The notes below the pieces were generated by a model. That model made no database searches. It had not been told where the DNA came from and saw only the letters and a program-made list of their open reading frames with translations. This document shows positions 8,236 through 16,712 of a stretch of DNA of 64,000 nt, in pieces. Every line of letters begins with the position of its first letter. Positions within the stretch are counted from its first letter, which is position 1. Origin of the DNA: GBS-DC sp964451985 (GTDB taxonomy: Bacteria > Armatimonadota > Fimbriimonadia > Fimbriimonadales > GBS-DC); contig CAYVKB010000003.1 in the NCBI GenBank assembly GCA_964451985.1, positions 1 through 64,000 on the forward strand, given 5' to 3'. The position numbers were made by a program, and so were the translations under genes.

Positions 8236-9450
8236 TTAGCTCACTCGGTCTTCCTCAAACGGGTAGGTCGGCAGATTGATGCGCAGGGGCTTATCCACGC
8301 GGTAGCCGAGCGCGTAGTCCGCCTGCAGCAGGGTGTGGATCTCTGAGGTGCCCTCGTAGATGGTCGCGCCCTTGCTGTTGCGGTAGAAACGCTCCACAGG
8401 GTATTCGTCGGAGAAGCCGTAGGAGCCGAAGACCTGCACGGCGGCGTTGGCGGCTCGTTGCGCAGCATCGGTACTGTACCATTTTGCCAGCGAGGTCTCA
8501 CGTGTGTTGCGCAAGCCGACGTTCTTCATCCAGCCCACCTTCTGGTAGAGCAGGGTACTGATTTGATAGTCCGCCTCCATCTGCGCAATTTTCTGTTTGA
8601 TGAGCTGGTGATCCGCGAGAGGCACGCCGAAGGTTTTGCGCTCTTTGGCGTAGCGCACGGATTCGTCCAGACAGGCACGAATCAGCCCTGCAGCGCCCGC
8701 GGCGACGGTGTAGCGCCCCTGATCGAGCGCGAACATCGCGATTTTGAAACCTTCGCCCTCCTCGCCGATGCGGTTCTCAACGGGGATCTCAACATTCTCG
8801 AACACCACGCCGCCTGTGTTGCCTGCGCGCACACCGAGCTTACCCTTCAGCGTGTAGGGCTGCACGCCGGGACGCTCACGCTCTACGAAGAATGCGCTCA
8901 TGCCCGAATGGTCGCGCTTGGCTTTTTTCTCCATATCCGTCCATGCGACCACGAGATACTGGTCAGCCACTTCGGCGAGCGAGATCCAGATTTTCTCGCC
9001 ACTAAGGATGTAGCAGTCGCCCTCGCGCCGCGCGATGGACTGCATGCCAACGACATCACTGCCTGCGTTGGGTTCGGTGAGACAGAAGGCGCCAAGTCGC
9101 TCGCCGCGCGCCTGAGGAACCAAAAATCGTTGCTTTTGCTCCTCGTTGCCCCAACTCATCAGCGTCATCGCGGTTAACCCAACATGCACGGACATCACCA
9201 CGCGCAGGAAGGTATCGCCGTATTCCAGCTCTTCACAGGCGATGCCCAGCGCAATGTAGTCCAGCCCGGAGCCGCCCCACTTGCGCGGCACACAAATACC
9301 CAGCAAGCCAAGTTCCGCCATACGCTGGTACACTTTGGGGTCTGCGCCGTGCCGATCCCATTCGCGAATTTGGGGCTTGATTTCGTTCTCTACAAAGCGT
9401 CGTACTGTGTCTCGCACCATCAGGTGCTCTTCGGATAGTGTGAAGTCCAT
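8236..9450 (-). CDS. Acyl-CoA dehydrogenase
   Basis: A 404-residue FAD-dependent acyl-CoA dehydrogenase. Seen: N-terminal helical domain from MDFTLSEEHLMVRDTVRRF, the signature AFCLTEPNAGSD (flavin and substrate contacts), the middle beta domain, a C-terminal helical domain with QVFGSYGFSDEYPVERFYR, and YEGTSEIH, which carries the catalytic Glu of the short- and medium-chain type. Substrate chain length is not decidable by eye. The ATG at 9450 has AAGGAGG 10 bases upstream; a longer in-frame extension overlapping the kinase gene lacks such a site. It is 31 bases downstream of the sensor kinase gene, so probably in the same transcript. Confidence 0.93.
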   Translation of the reverse strand: MDFTLSEEHLMVRDTVRRFVENEIKPQIREWDRHGADPKVYQRMAELGLLGICVPRKWGGSGLDYIALGIACEELEYGDTFLRVVMSVHVGLTAMTLMSWGNEEQKQRFLVPQARGERLGAFCLTEPNAGSDVVGMQSIARREGDCYILSGEKIWISLAEVADQYLVVAWTDMEKKAKRDHSGMSAFFVERERPGVQPYTLKGKLGVRAGNTGGVVFENVEIPVENRIGEEGEGFKIAMFALDQGRYTVAAGAAGLIRACLDESVRYAKERKTFGVPLADHQLIKQKIAQMEADYQISTLLYQKVGWMKNVGLRNTRETSLAKWYSTDAAQRAANAAVQVFGSYGFSDEYPVERFYRNSKGATIYEGTSEIHTLLQADYALGYRVDKPLRINLPTYPFEEDRVS

Positions 9451-9481
9451 AATAACTGCCTCCTTACGATACAGATTGTAC

Positions 9482-11512
9482 CTAAGCGGCGCGCGATTCT
9501 TTCCAAGCGGGGAAGCTAACGCAAATCGTCGTGCCCTTGCCCACTTCACTTTCTAAAGTGATGAAACCGTGGTTCTGACGCACGATGCCGTAGACGGTTG
9601 CCAGCCCAAGCCCCGTGTTGCCCACGCCCTTGGTACTGAAGAAGGGTTCGAAGATACGCTCACGAAGATGTTCGGGAATGCCTTCACCCGTATCACGCAC
9701 TTTCAGACACACATAGTCGCCGAGAGGCACAGGCTCATCCGCCACACAGATTGGGGGCTGCTCGTGCGTGAAAGATTTTCGGACTGTAGCAATGGTCAGT
9801 ACGCCACCCCCCTGTTTGAGCATCGCGTCGCGAGCGTTCACCGCGAGGTTCATCAACACCTGCTCCAGCTGTGTGGGGTCGACATTGACGGTGGTATCAT
9901 CGTCTGTGAGGTGTAGATCGATGCGAAGTGATTCACTGAAACTGTGCTCGATGAGTGGTAACAGATCTTGAACCACCCGATTAATTTCGGTGGGTTGCGG
10001 GCGGGTGAGTTGTTTGCGGGCGAATCCGAGCAGCTGGCGCACGAGGTTCGCCGCGCGCTCACTGGCTTCTAAGATGCGTTTTAGGTCGTTCTGGGCGGGG
10101 TGGTCAGGTAGCAGTCGCGTTTGCGCCAGCTCTGCGAAGCCCATGATGGCAGTGAGCAGGTTATTGAAATCGTGCGCGATGCCCCCTGCCAGTTGCCCGA
10201 TGCTTTCCATCTTTTCGGCGCGGAATACACGTTGCTCTAAAGCTTTCTGTTCGGTGACGTCGATATCCGCGCACACATAGCGCGTTTCACTGCCAAAGTG
10301 AATGGGGAAGAGCGACGACAGAATATATCGTTCTTTCCAGTCGGCGGTTTTCACGCGCCATTCACGTAGCGACGCAGGTTCGCCCGTCTCTGCCACTTTT
10401 TGAAGCAGCTGCATAAACTCCTGATGCTCTTCGGGAGTGAGGATCAGTTGATCCATTGTTTTGCCGATGGCTTGTTCCGCCGAGTAGCCATATAACGCTT
10501 CTGAGGCGCGGTTCCAGAACAGCACGCGCCCGTGTTCATCGAACATCTGCATTGCGAGTGTGGGCGCGTTATCTAAGATGGCGCGCACTTGCTGATAGGC
10601 TTGCTCGATCTGCTGATAGGCTTCTTCCAAGCGGTGTGCGTATTCACGCTGCTGCGTAAGCGCGCTGGCGACCGTCATGAACACGCCGAAGCTCAGCATA
10701 ACGAAAAACCAGCCCACCAATAATTCAGGGAACTGTATCGGCGAGGCAACCTTCCAGCGAGCAACTTCCACTGCCAGCATAATCACCACGACCATGGACA
10801 TCCACGAGACACCGCGCTGGTGGTAGAAAAAGGTCGCTGCGATAAATATGGGTAATATAATTATCATCGATGGACCTGGCACCCAGCCGATTTTATAGAT
10901 GTGGAAGCCCATCCAGACCGAAGCCATTCCAAGTAGCGTGAGCGTTGCCAGTAAGGAGTAATCGCGTCTGCGCATCTGCCAGTTGTTCCACCAGGTTAGT
11001 AGCAGCCCGCCGAGCGTGATGTGCCCCAGAAAGTCGCCCATCCAGCGATGGAGCATAGAGATTTGCCACTGGCTTTCGGGGATGATGCCGTAGGCGACTT
11101 GGATGAGGGCGTTGAGAAAAGGCGAGATGAGCGCGGCAAGAGCACTGATTGCAAGGAACTGCACGACGTCACGCCAGTGTGTCATCTGGGGATTCACTCG
11201 TGCGGCGCGCAGCAGTGCGCTGCAGACGCCCGCTTGCGCCATCACGGGCAGGGCGCTCAGCAAGGCAAGATCCCAGAGTCCCCTATAGAGCCCCACCAAC
11301 ACCGTCACACCCAGCCCCGCGCCTAACAGCCCTACGCGATAGCCCCACCAATAGGTCAGACCAAGCGCAGCGCCTGCGGGCAACCACACTAGGCTGCTCT
11401 TGTCGGGTAGAAAGGCAAACTGGAGGCTAAGCCAGCCCAGCAGTATGTAGGCAACCGCACCGATAGCGACTCTGAGCAAGCCAATTAGAGGGTTCGGACG
11501 CTCCTGCCCCAT
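9482..11512 (-). CDS. MASE1-PAS hybrid-type sensor histidine kinase (no receiver)
   Basis: A 676-residue membrane histidine kinase. Residues about 10-300 form the MASE1 multi-helix membrane sensor and about 300-320 a helical linker. A PAS domain covers about 315-435, including FWNRASEALYGYSAEQAIG and a PAC-like end. HisKA has the phospho-acceptor in GGIAHDFNNLLTAI, and the HATPase domain has NLAVNARDAM (N box), DTGEGIPEH (G1) and TGLGLATVYGI (G2). The AHDFNN form of the H box is typical of kinases that work without a fused receiver. No response regulator lies nearby. TATAAT directly abuts the ATG, too close to serve it, so transcription may come from wecB, which ends 16 bases upstream. Confidence 0.9.
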   Translation of the reverse strand: MGQERPNPLIGLLRVAIGAVAYILLGWLSLQFAFLPDKSSLVWLPAGAALGLTYWWGYRVGLLGAGLGVTVLVGLYRGLWDLALLSALPVMAQAGVCSALLRAARVNPQMTHWRDVVQFLAISALAALISPFLNALIQVAYGIIPESQWQISMLHRWMGDFLGHITLGGLLLTWWNNWQMRRRDYSLLATLTLLGMASVWMGFHIYKIGWVPGPSMIIILPIFIAATFFYHQRGVSWMSMVVVIMLAVEVARWKVASPIQFPELLVGWFFVMLSFGVFMTVASALTQQREYAHRLEEAYQQIEQAYQQVRAILDNAPTLAMQMFDEHGRVLFWNRASEALYGYSAEQAIGKTMDQLILTPEEHQEFMQLLQKVAETGEPASLREWRVKTADWKERYILSSLFPIHFGSETRYVCADIDVTEQKALEQRVFRAEKMESIGQLAGGIAHDFNNLLTAIMGFAELAQTRLLPDHPAQNDLKRILEASERAANLVRQLLGFARKQLTRPQPTEINRVVQDLLPLIEHSFSESLRIDLHLTDDDTTVNVDPTQLEQVLMNLAVNARDAMLKQGGGVLTIATVRKSFTHEQPPICVADEPVPLGDYVCLKVRDTGEGIPEHLRERIFEPFFSTKGVGNTGLGLATVYGIVRQNHGFITLESEVGKGTTICVSFPAWKESRAA

Positions 11513-11528
11513 ATTATATTAAAGTACC

Positions 11529-12656
11529 TTACCGCAGTAGGAGTTCCTGCAACAGGATGTCGCGGATTCGCTCGGCGGCGCGTCCGTCACCGTAGGGGTT
11601 CACAGCACGTGCCATCTGCGCGTAGGCGTCGGCGTCGGTCAGTAGTCGGGTCGCTTCCGCCACGATGCGCTCGGCGTCGGTTCCGACCAGCTTCGCTGCG
11701 CCCGCCGCCACGCCTTCAGGACGCTCGGTGGTCTCGCGCAGTACTAAGATTGGCTTGCCGAACGCGGGGGCTTCCTCTTGCACGCCGCCAGAGTCGGTGA
11801 GTATCAAATCCGCGCGGCGCATCGCCTGCACAAACGGTGCATAGTCCAGCGGTTCAGTGAGCAGGGCGCGTGGGTGGTCGCCTACGATTGCCTGCAGCGT
11901 CTCGCGCACACGCGGGTTGCGATGCATTGGTAGTAGCAGCAATAGGTCGTCGAAACGGTTCAGCAGCTCGCGAGCAGCGTGGGCGATATGACGCATCGGT
12001 TCGCCCCAGTTCTCGCGGCGGTGGGTGGTGAGTAGCAGCAGTCGCCCCGTGTGGTTCAGGGCGCGTTGCATCGCAGGCTCGCTCGGCTCATAAGACTGCT
12101 GCGCCATCCATAGTACAGCGTCGATGCCCGTGTTGCCCGTGGTCCATACGCGCTCGGCGGGGATGTGTTCCTGTAGAAGATTCTGACGAGCGGTTTCGGT
12201 GGGCGCGAAGTGAAAATCGGTAAGTGGGGCGGTCAGGCGACGGTTCATTTCCTCCGGAAAGGGCTGGTACTTGTCATAAGTACGCAGCCCTGCCTCCACA
12301 TGCCCGAACGGAATTTTGTGATAGAATGCCGCCAACGCTGCCGCGAAAGTGGTCGTGGTGTCGCCCTGCGCCAGCACCACATCAGCGGGATACTCGCGCA
12401 GCAGCCTATCCAGCCCATCTAGTGTGCGCGTGGTGATCTCCGTGAGTGTCTGGTTGGGTGTCATAATATTCAAGTCGACGTCGGGCACGAGGTTGAACAG
12501 GTGCAACACTTGATCGAGCATCTCGCGATGTTGACCTGTGGCTATCAGGCGCACCTCAAACGCCTCGTGTTGCTGCAGTGCGCGGACCACAGGCGCCATT
12601 TTAATCGCGTCGGGTCGTGTGCCGCACACGGCAATCACGCGAATCGGCATAGGCAT
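11529..12656 (-). CDS. wecB: UDP-N-acetylglucosamine 2-epimerase (non-hydrolysing)
   Basis: A 375-residue enzyme interconverting UDP-GlcNAc and UDP-ManNAc, a precursor of cell-surface polysaccharide. Motifs: GTRPDAIKMAPVV at the N-terminus, VLAQGDTTT, FGHVEAGLRT, TTHRRENWGE, TDSGGVQEEAP and a C-terminal GDGRAAERI. All the usual conserved blocks are there and the length is normal. The start at 12656 follows a GG-TACACT box by 7 bases (leaderless type). It leads a minus-strand unit with the sensor kinase and the acyl-CoA dehydrogenase, and is divergent from the 2-oxoacid dehydrogenase operon. It could supply sugars to the EPS locus at 54-62 kb. Confidence 0.94.
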   Translation of the reverse strand: MPMPIRVIAVCGTRPDAIKMAPVVRALQQHEAFEVRLIATGQHREMLDQVLHLFNLVPDVDLNIMTPNQTLTEITTRTLDGLDRLLREYPADVVLAQGDTTTTFAAALAAFYHKIPFGHVEAGLRTYDKYQPFPEEMNRRLTAPLTDFHFAPTETARQNLLQEHIPAERVWTTGNTGIDAVLWMAQQSYEPSEPAMQRALNHTGRLLLLTTHRRENWGEPMRHIAHAARELLNRFDDLLLLLPMHRNPRVRETLQAIVGDHPRALLTEPLDYAPFVQAMRRADLILTDSGGVQEEAPAFGKPILVLRETTERPEGVAAGAAKLVGTDAERIVAEATRLLTDADAYAQMARAVNPYGDGRAAERIRDILLQELLLR

Positions 12657-12663
12657 CGCGTAA

Positions 12664-12669
12664 AGTGTA
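12664..12669 (-). promoter_or_regulatory. wecB promoter, GG-TACACT
   Basis: Reading leftward, TACACT preceded by GG ends 7 bases before the wecB ATG at 12656. It is back to back with the divergent box at 12691-12696. Confidence 0.55.
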
Positions 12670-12690
12670 CCAGACTCGATACAGATAGGG

Positions 12691-12696
12691 TATAAT
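12691..12696 (+). promoter_or_regulatory. Promoter of the 2-oxoacid dehydrogenase operon
   Basis: TATAAT preceded by GG. Here a short leader of about 17 bases follows, with the Shine-Dalgarno AGGAGG at 12707-12712 before the TTG start at 12720. Confidence 0.65.
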
Positions 12697-12719
12697 CCAC
12701 GCCGTCAGGAGGAATCGCC

Positions 12720-13769
12720 TTGAGTAGAGCGCGCACTGGACGCAAAAACGGACGCCAAGCCGTCGCCTACCACGAACGGCTAACGAAGAGCGATTTACAG
12801 AAGATTTATCGGAACCTATGGTTTGCCCGTGTGTTTGATGAGGCGCTGTATGACGCAAAGAAAAAGGGACGCCTGCGCCGTGGGAACGTATACGGTTCGC
12901 GCGGGCAAGAAGCGATTATGGTCGGCACGACCTACCCGCTGGAGGACGGAGATTTCGTCTCGCCCATCCACCGTGATATGCCCGTATTCATCTTTCGCGG
13001 CATGACCACCAAAGAGGTGATGTGCCAGATTTGGGGCAAGGCAGAAGCCCCCACACGCGGTAAAGACTCGTGGAGCCATATGGGCGACATATCCAAAGGC
13101 ATCGTGCACTCGACCAGCATGCTAGGCTCCACGATTGCGGTGGCGTGCGGTGTGCTGTGGGCGTTACGGCTGGACGGCAAGCGCGACCGCGTGCTGGTAG
13201 CTTACACAGGCGAGGGCGCGACCGCCACAGGACCGTTCCACGAGGGGCTGAACTTCGCCGCAGTACACAAACTGCCGCTGATTATCGTGGTGGAGAACAA
13301 CCAGTACGCCTACTCCACGCCTGTTGAGCTGGAAGTGCCCACCAAAACTGTCGCGGAGCGGGCGAAGGGCTACGGTATTCCGGGCTACAGCATCGACGGC
13401 AACGATTTTATCGAGGTTTACAATACAATGTGTGCCGCGCTGGAACATGCCCGTTCAGGCAAGGGACCGGTGCTGATTGAGTGCGTAACCTACCGCCTGC
13501 AGGGGCACGCCGACCATGACGAGACGCGCGCCCGTCAGTATCGCCCCGTGGAGGAGATTGAACTGTGGGAACAGCGCGACCCGCTGCCGCGATTCCGTCA
13601 ATATCTGCTGAGCACGGGACAGTTCACGCAATCCGAACTGCCCGAACCGCCTGCTGAGGTGGTGGAAGAGATTCAGCGCGCGATTGACTATGCCATCAGC
13701 TGCCCTGACCCCGAGCCGCACACAGCGATGGAAGACATCTACGACGAGAGCGCGGGGGTGTCCAAGTGA
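12720..13769 (+). CDS. 2-oxoacid dehydrogenase E1 alpha subunit
   Basis: A 349-residue thiamine-diphosphate enzyme subunit that, with E1 beta, decarboxylates a 2-oxoacid and passes the acyl group to lipoyl-E2. The ThDP motif reads GEGATATGPFHEG, followed by VENNQYAYST. GEG in place of GDG is the form I associate with branched-chain 2-oxoacid dehydrogenases rather than pyruvate dehydrogenase. SHMGD and the phospho-loop region YRLQGHADHDE are present. The start is a TTG at 12720 with AGGAGG ideally placed; no ATG fits. Its end overlaps the next gene (GTGA at 13766-13769). Branched-chain versus pyruvate/acetoin use is inference. Confidence 0.92.
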   Translation: MSRARTGRKNGRQAVAYHERLTKSDLQKIYRNLWFARVFDEALYDAKKKGRLRRGNVYGSRGQEAIMVGTTYPLEDGDFVSPIHRDMPVFIFRGMTTKEVMCQIWGKAEAPTRGKDSWSHMGDISKGIVHSTSMLGSTIAVACGVLWALRLDGKRDRVLVAYTGEGATATGPFHEGLNFAAVHKLPLIIVVENNQYAYSTPVELEVPTKTVAERAKGYGIPGYSIDGNDFIEVYNTMCAALEHARSGKGPVLIECVTYRLQGHADHDETRARQYRPVEEIELWEQRDPLPRFRQYLLSTGQFTQSELPEPPAEVVEEIQRAIDYAISCPDPEPHTAMEDIYDESAGVSK

Positions 13770-14752
13770 GGGAAGTGACTTTTCTGGAAGCGATACGCCT
13801 CGCAATGTGGGAGGAGATGGAACGCGACCCGAACGTGTTCATCATCGGTGAGGACATTGGACGCATGGGAGGCGCGTTCGGTGTTACTGCGGGCTTCTTT
13901 GAGCATTTCGGACCCGACCGTGTGGTCGACTCGCCCATTTCCGAAACGGCGATTATCGCGGTGTGCGTGGGCGCAGCAGCGGCGGGCAAACGCGGCATCG
14001 CCGAAATGCAGTTCATCGACTTCATCTCCTACGGTTTCGACCAGGTGGTGAATGTCGCAGGCACATACCTCTACCGTTCGGGCGGCAAGACACCCATTCC
14101 GATTGTCGTGCGCGGACCTTCGGGTGGCTATGTAGGCGGCAGTTTGTACCACAGCCAGCAGTTCGAGGCGTGGTTCTTCCACACGCCTGGCGTGAAGGTA
14201 GTGCAACCCGCGTTCCCCGACGACGCCTACGGGCTGATGAAAGCTTCCATCCGCGACAATAACCCTGTGGTATTTTACGAGCACAAGTTCCTCTATCGGC
14301 GTGTGAAGGGTCCCATCCCCGATCCACACGAGGACTATATTGTGAAGCTGGGCGAGGCGCGCATCCGACGCTACGGTGAGGACATCACGGTGGTGACCTA
14401 CGGTGCGATGGTGCATTTCGCCCTCGAAGCAGCACAACGGTTGGAGAAAGAGGGCATCTCGCTGGAAGTCATCGACCTGCGCACAATTAAACCGCTGGAT
14501 ATGGAGACGATTCTGAAGTCGCTGGAGAAGACCAGCAAGTTGTTGATTGTGTACGAGGCGCCAAAGACGGGCGGCGTGGGCGCAGAAATCGCTGCGCGTA
14601 TAGCCGAGCATAGTTTCGAGATGCTGGATGCCCCCATCAAGCGCGTCGCTGCAAAAGACGCCTTCGTGCCGTTCGCCGAGCCACTGGAGAAGTTTGTGCT
14701 GCCAAGTGTGGACGATATTGTATTCGCCGCGCGCGACTTGGCGGCGTATTGA
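13766..14752 (+). CDS. 2-oxoacid dehydrogenase E1 beta subunit
   Basis: A 328-residue transketolase-like beta subunit. Motifs: an IGEDIG loop, VVDSPISETAI, EMQFIDFI, RGPSGGYVGG (at the place of RxPxGG) and HSQQFEAWF, where the conserved active-site His lies. A C-terminal transketolase domain contains LLIVYEAPKTGGVGAEIAA. It begins at a GTG overlapping the E1 alpha stop, so translation is coupled. Together with E1 alpha it forms an alpha2beta2 E1, and the E2 gene follows 14 bases downstream. Confidence 0.93.
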   Translation: MREVTFLEAIRLAMWEEMERDPNVFIIGEDIGRMGGAFGVTAGFFEHFGPDRVVDSPISETAIIAVCVGAAAAGKRGIAEMQFIDFISYGFDQVVNVAGTYLYRSGGKTPIPIVVRGPSGGYVGGSLYHSQQFEAWFFHTPGVKVVQPAFPDDAYGLMKASIRDNNPVVFYEHKFLYRRVKGPIPDPHEDYIVKLGEARIRRYGEDITVVTYGAMVHFALEAAQRLEKEGISLEVIDLRTIKPLDMETILKSLEKTSKLLIVYEAPKTGGVGAEIAARIAEHSFEMLDAPIKRVAAKDAFVPFAEPLEKFVLPSVDDIVFAARDLAAY

Positions 14753-14766
14753 AGGAGATAAAGACT

Positions 14767-16107
14767 ATGGCTGTCGCGGTGATAATGCCGGAGTTGGGCG
14801 AGAGTATTGTGGAGGGCACGATTGTCCGCTGGCTGAAACAGCAGGGCGATACGGTGCGCGAGGACGAACCGATTGTGGAGATTATGACCGACAAGGTGAA
14901 CACAGAGTTGCCCGCACCCGCATCGGGTGTGCTGCAGCAGATTCTGGTGGGCGAGGGCGAAACCGTACAGGTTGGTCAGGAACTCGCGTTGATTGCCTCT
15001 GAATCCGAATCTAGCAACACGGACATTCCTGTCCGCGCGGAGTCGCCCGTCTCCACCCCGCCACCTGTCGAGTCGGTCGGTTTCTACGGTGGCGGCGAGG
15101 ATGTGATTGTCGCCCCTACGCCGGAGCCTGTTGCGCCTGCCCACGCGCAGCGCACGGATGGACAGCCGCGCACAGGACGACCCTTTATCTCGCCAGTGGT
15201 GAGTAAAATCGCGCACGAGAAGGGCATCAGCATGGAGGAGTTGCTGTCGATACCAGGCACGGGCACTGGGGGGCGCGTGACTCGCAAGGATGTGGAGGCG
15301 TATTTGGCGCGTCGTGCCGCCCCGCCTAAGCCCGCGCCTACCGTCGCGCCGCAACCCGCGCCGACACCTGTCGCCGCGCCCACTCCGCAGCCTGCTCAAC
15401 CACGCGAGGGTGAGGAAGTCATCCCGCTGGTCGGCATGCGCAAGGTCATCGCCGAGCATCTGACCAAGAGCTACCAAACCGCGGTGCATGTGACGACCGT
15501 GATACAGGTCGATGTGTCCCGCCTTGTGGAGTTCCGCGAGCGGAACAAGGACTCGTTCCAACAGCAGCACGGCGTGCGCCTAACCTACACACCGTTTTTC
15601 GTGAAAGCCTGCACGGATGCGCTGCTCGAGTTCCCGATGATGAACGCCACGCTACAAGACGAACAGATTATCGTTCGCCACTATGTGCACTTAGGCGTCG
15701 CAGTCGCGCTGGGCGCGAAAGGCGAGGAGGGACTGATTGTACCCGTCATTCGCGACGCGCACAAAAAATCGCTTATCGAAATCGCCCGTGATCTAGAAGA
15801 CATCGCTTCGCGCGCCCGCAATAAGACCATCGGCGTGGGCGATGTGCAGGGCGCGACCTTCACGCTGACCAATCCCGGTAGCTACGGCGCGCTGATTGGC
15901 ACGCCCATCATCAACCATCCGCAAACAGCCATCTTGGGAACCTACGCGATTGTGAAACAGCCTATAGTGGTGAACGATATGATCGCGATACGCCCCATGA
16001 TGAATCTTTGTCTCAGCTACGACCACCGCTTAATCGATGGGATGTACGCGGGACGCTTCCTGCAGCGCATCAAGCGCGCGATTGAGGAGTTCGAGTTCTT
16101 CAAGTGA
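14767..16107 (+). CDS. Dihydrolipoamide acyltransferase (E2)
   Basis: A 446-residue E2 core. It has one N-terminal lipoyl domain (lipoylated Lys in IMTDKVNTELPAP, near residue 43) and a Pro/Ala-rich linker (about 80-135). The E1/E3-binding domain begins FISPVVSKIAHEKGI and ends GRVTRKDVEAYL, with a second Pro/Ala linker before the C-terminal catalytic domain, whose active site is YDHRLIDGMYAGRFL. The start at 14767 has AAGGAG 8 bases upstream. No E3 (lipoamide dehydrogenase) gene lies in the window; it must be supplied from elsewhere. The operon ends at the strong hairpin at 16134-16168. Confidence 0.94.
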   Translation: MAVAVIMPELGESIVEGTIVRWLKQQGDTVREDEPIVEIMTDKVNTELPAPASGVLQQILVGEGETVQVGQELALIASESESSNTDIPVRAESPVSTPPPVESVGFYGGGEDVIVAPTPEPVAPAHAQRTDGQPRTGRPFISPVVSKIAHEKGISMEELLSIPGTGTGGRVTRKDVEAYLARRAAPPKPAPTVAPQPAPTPVAAPTPQPAQPREGEEVIPLVGMRKVIAEHLTKSYQTAVHVTTVIQVDVSRLVEFRERNKDSFQQQHGVRLTYTPFFVKACTDALLEFPMMNATLQDEQIIVRHYVHLGVAVALGAKGEEGLIVPVIRDAHKKSLIEIARDLEDIASRARNKTIGVGDVQGATFTLTNPGSYGALIGTPIINHPQTAILGTYAIVKQPIVVNDMIAIRPMMNLCLSYDHRLIDGMYAGRFLQRIKRAIEEFEFFK

Positions 16108-16133
16108 GACTTCCATCCGACCCGTCCCCCGAA

Positions 16134-16168
16134 GAAACCGCCCCGTATGTCCCCCACGGGGCGGTTTC
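16134..16168 (+). terminator. Terminator after E2
   Basis: GAAACCGCCCCGT (16134-16146) pairs perfectly over 13 bases with ACGGGGCGGTTTC (16156-16168), with a 9-base loop. The stem ends in TTTC followed by GATT rather than a long T-run. Confidence 0.7.
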
Positions 16169-16253
16169 GATTCAGGTAAGAAAGATTCTTTGCTTTGCTC
16201 GGAATAGCGACCCCGTCTTCCACGACCGGTATCATTCCGGCAAAGCGACGAGT

Positions 16254-16566
16254 CTAACTGAAATAGGAGCGCGCGTGATCGCGATATTTTTCCTCAAGCG
16301 ACAAGCCTTCGAGCTCCGCGATGTCGTCGGTGTTTCTTTTGATTTGCGCATCCCTACGGACGAATTCCAGTTGCACACGCTCAAAGCCTTCGCGATCTCC
16401 AGACGAACGCTCTGCACTCGGCGCGAGTCTCTTCACGAAACTCGTCCATATCATCAGGCATGCGTTGTAGCGAACGAAGAACGAGAATAGCGAACAGCTT
16501 GCGTCGCCACTTATCGTTCTGCTCCAGTAACTCCGCCAGTTGCTCAACAGTCTCAATGATTGGCAT
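16254..16566 (-). pseudogene. Decayed coiled-coil/nuclease-like gene
   Basis: Coding remnants in three frames. It opens at 16566 with MPIIETVEQLAELLEQNDKW and runs to about REETRAE. The continuation VRLEIAKAL is in a second frame, and QLEFVRRDAQIKRNTDDIAE followed by LSLEEKYRDHARSYF is in a third, ending in a stop at 16254. Joined, these match the layout I know for a repeated family with a helical N-terminus, a coiled coil and then a PD-(D/E)XK-like nuclease domain starting after the YRxxAHSYF-like block. Here the nuclease domain is missing and at least two frameshifts are needed. Family membership is from memory and moderately sure; that the locus is broken is visible. Confidence 0.55.
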
Positions 16567-16712
16567 CCAAAAGGGTCATACCTGAAAACGGTTTACCGCT
16601 GTTCATCATCTATCCCGCAAGGCGCACTGCGAGTTCCTCGCGCTGAGGGAACAGGGTTGATAATCCTGCTCCGACTACTATGGCGACATCCCCATCTTTT
16701 ATTTTTAGTCTC

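Noticed and set aside
13739..14611. 290-codon minus-strand frame opposite E1 beta
   Set aside because: No recognisable domain and no ribosome-binding site; the plus-strand frame is E1 beta.
14398..15570. 390-codon minus-strand frame opposite E1 beta and E2
   Set aside because: His/Arg/Leu-rich low-complexity product without motifs, fully antisense to two clear enzymes.
16104..16490. 128-codon plus-strand frame after E2
   Set aside because: It starts inside the terminator hairpin region, has no ribosome-binding site, and the opposite strand carries the recognisable broken gene.
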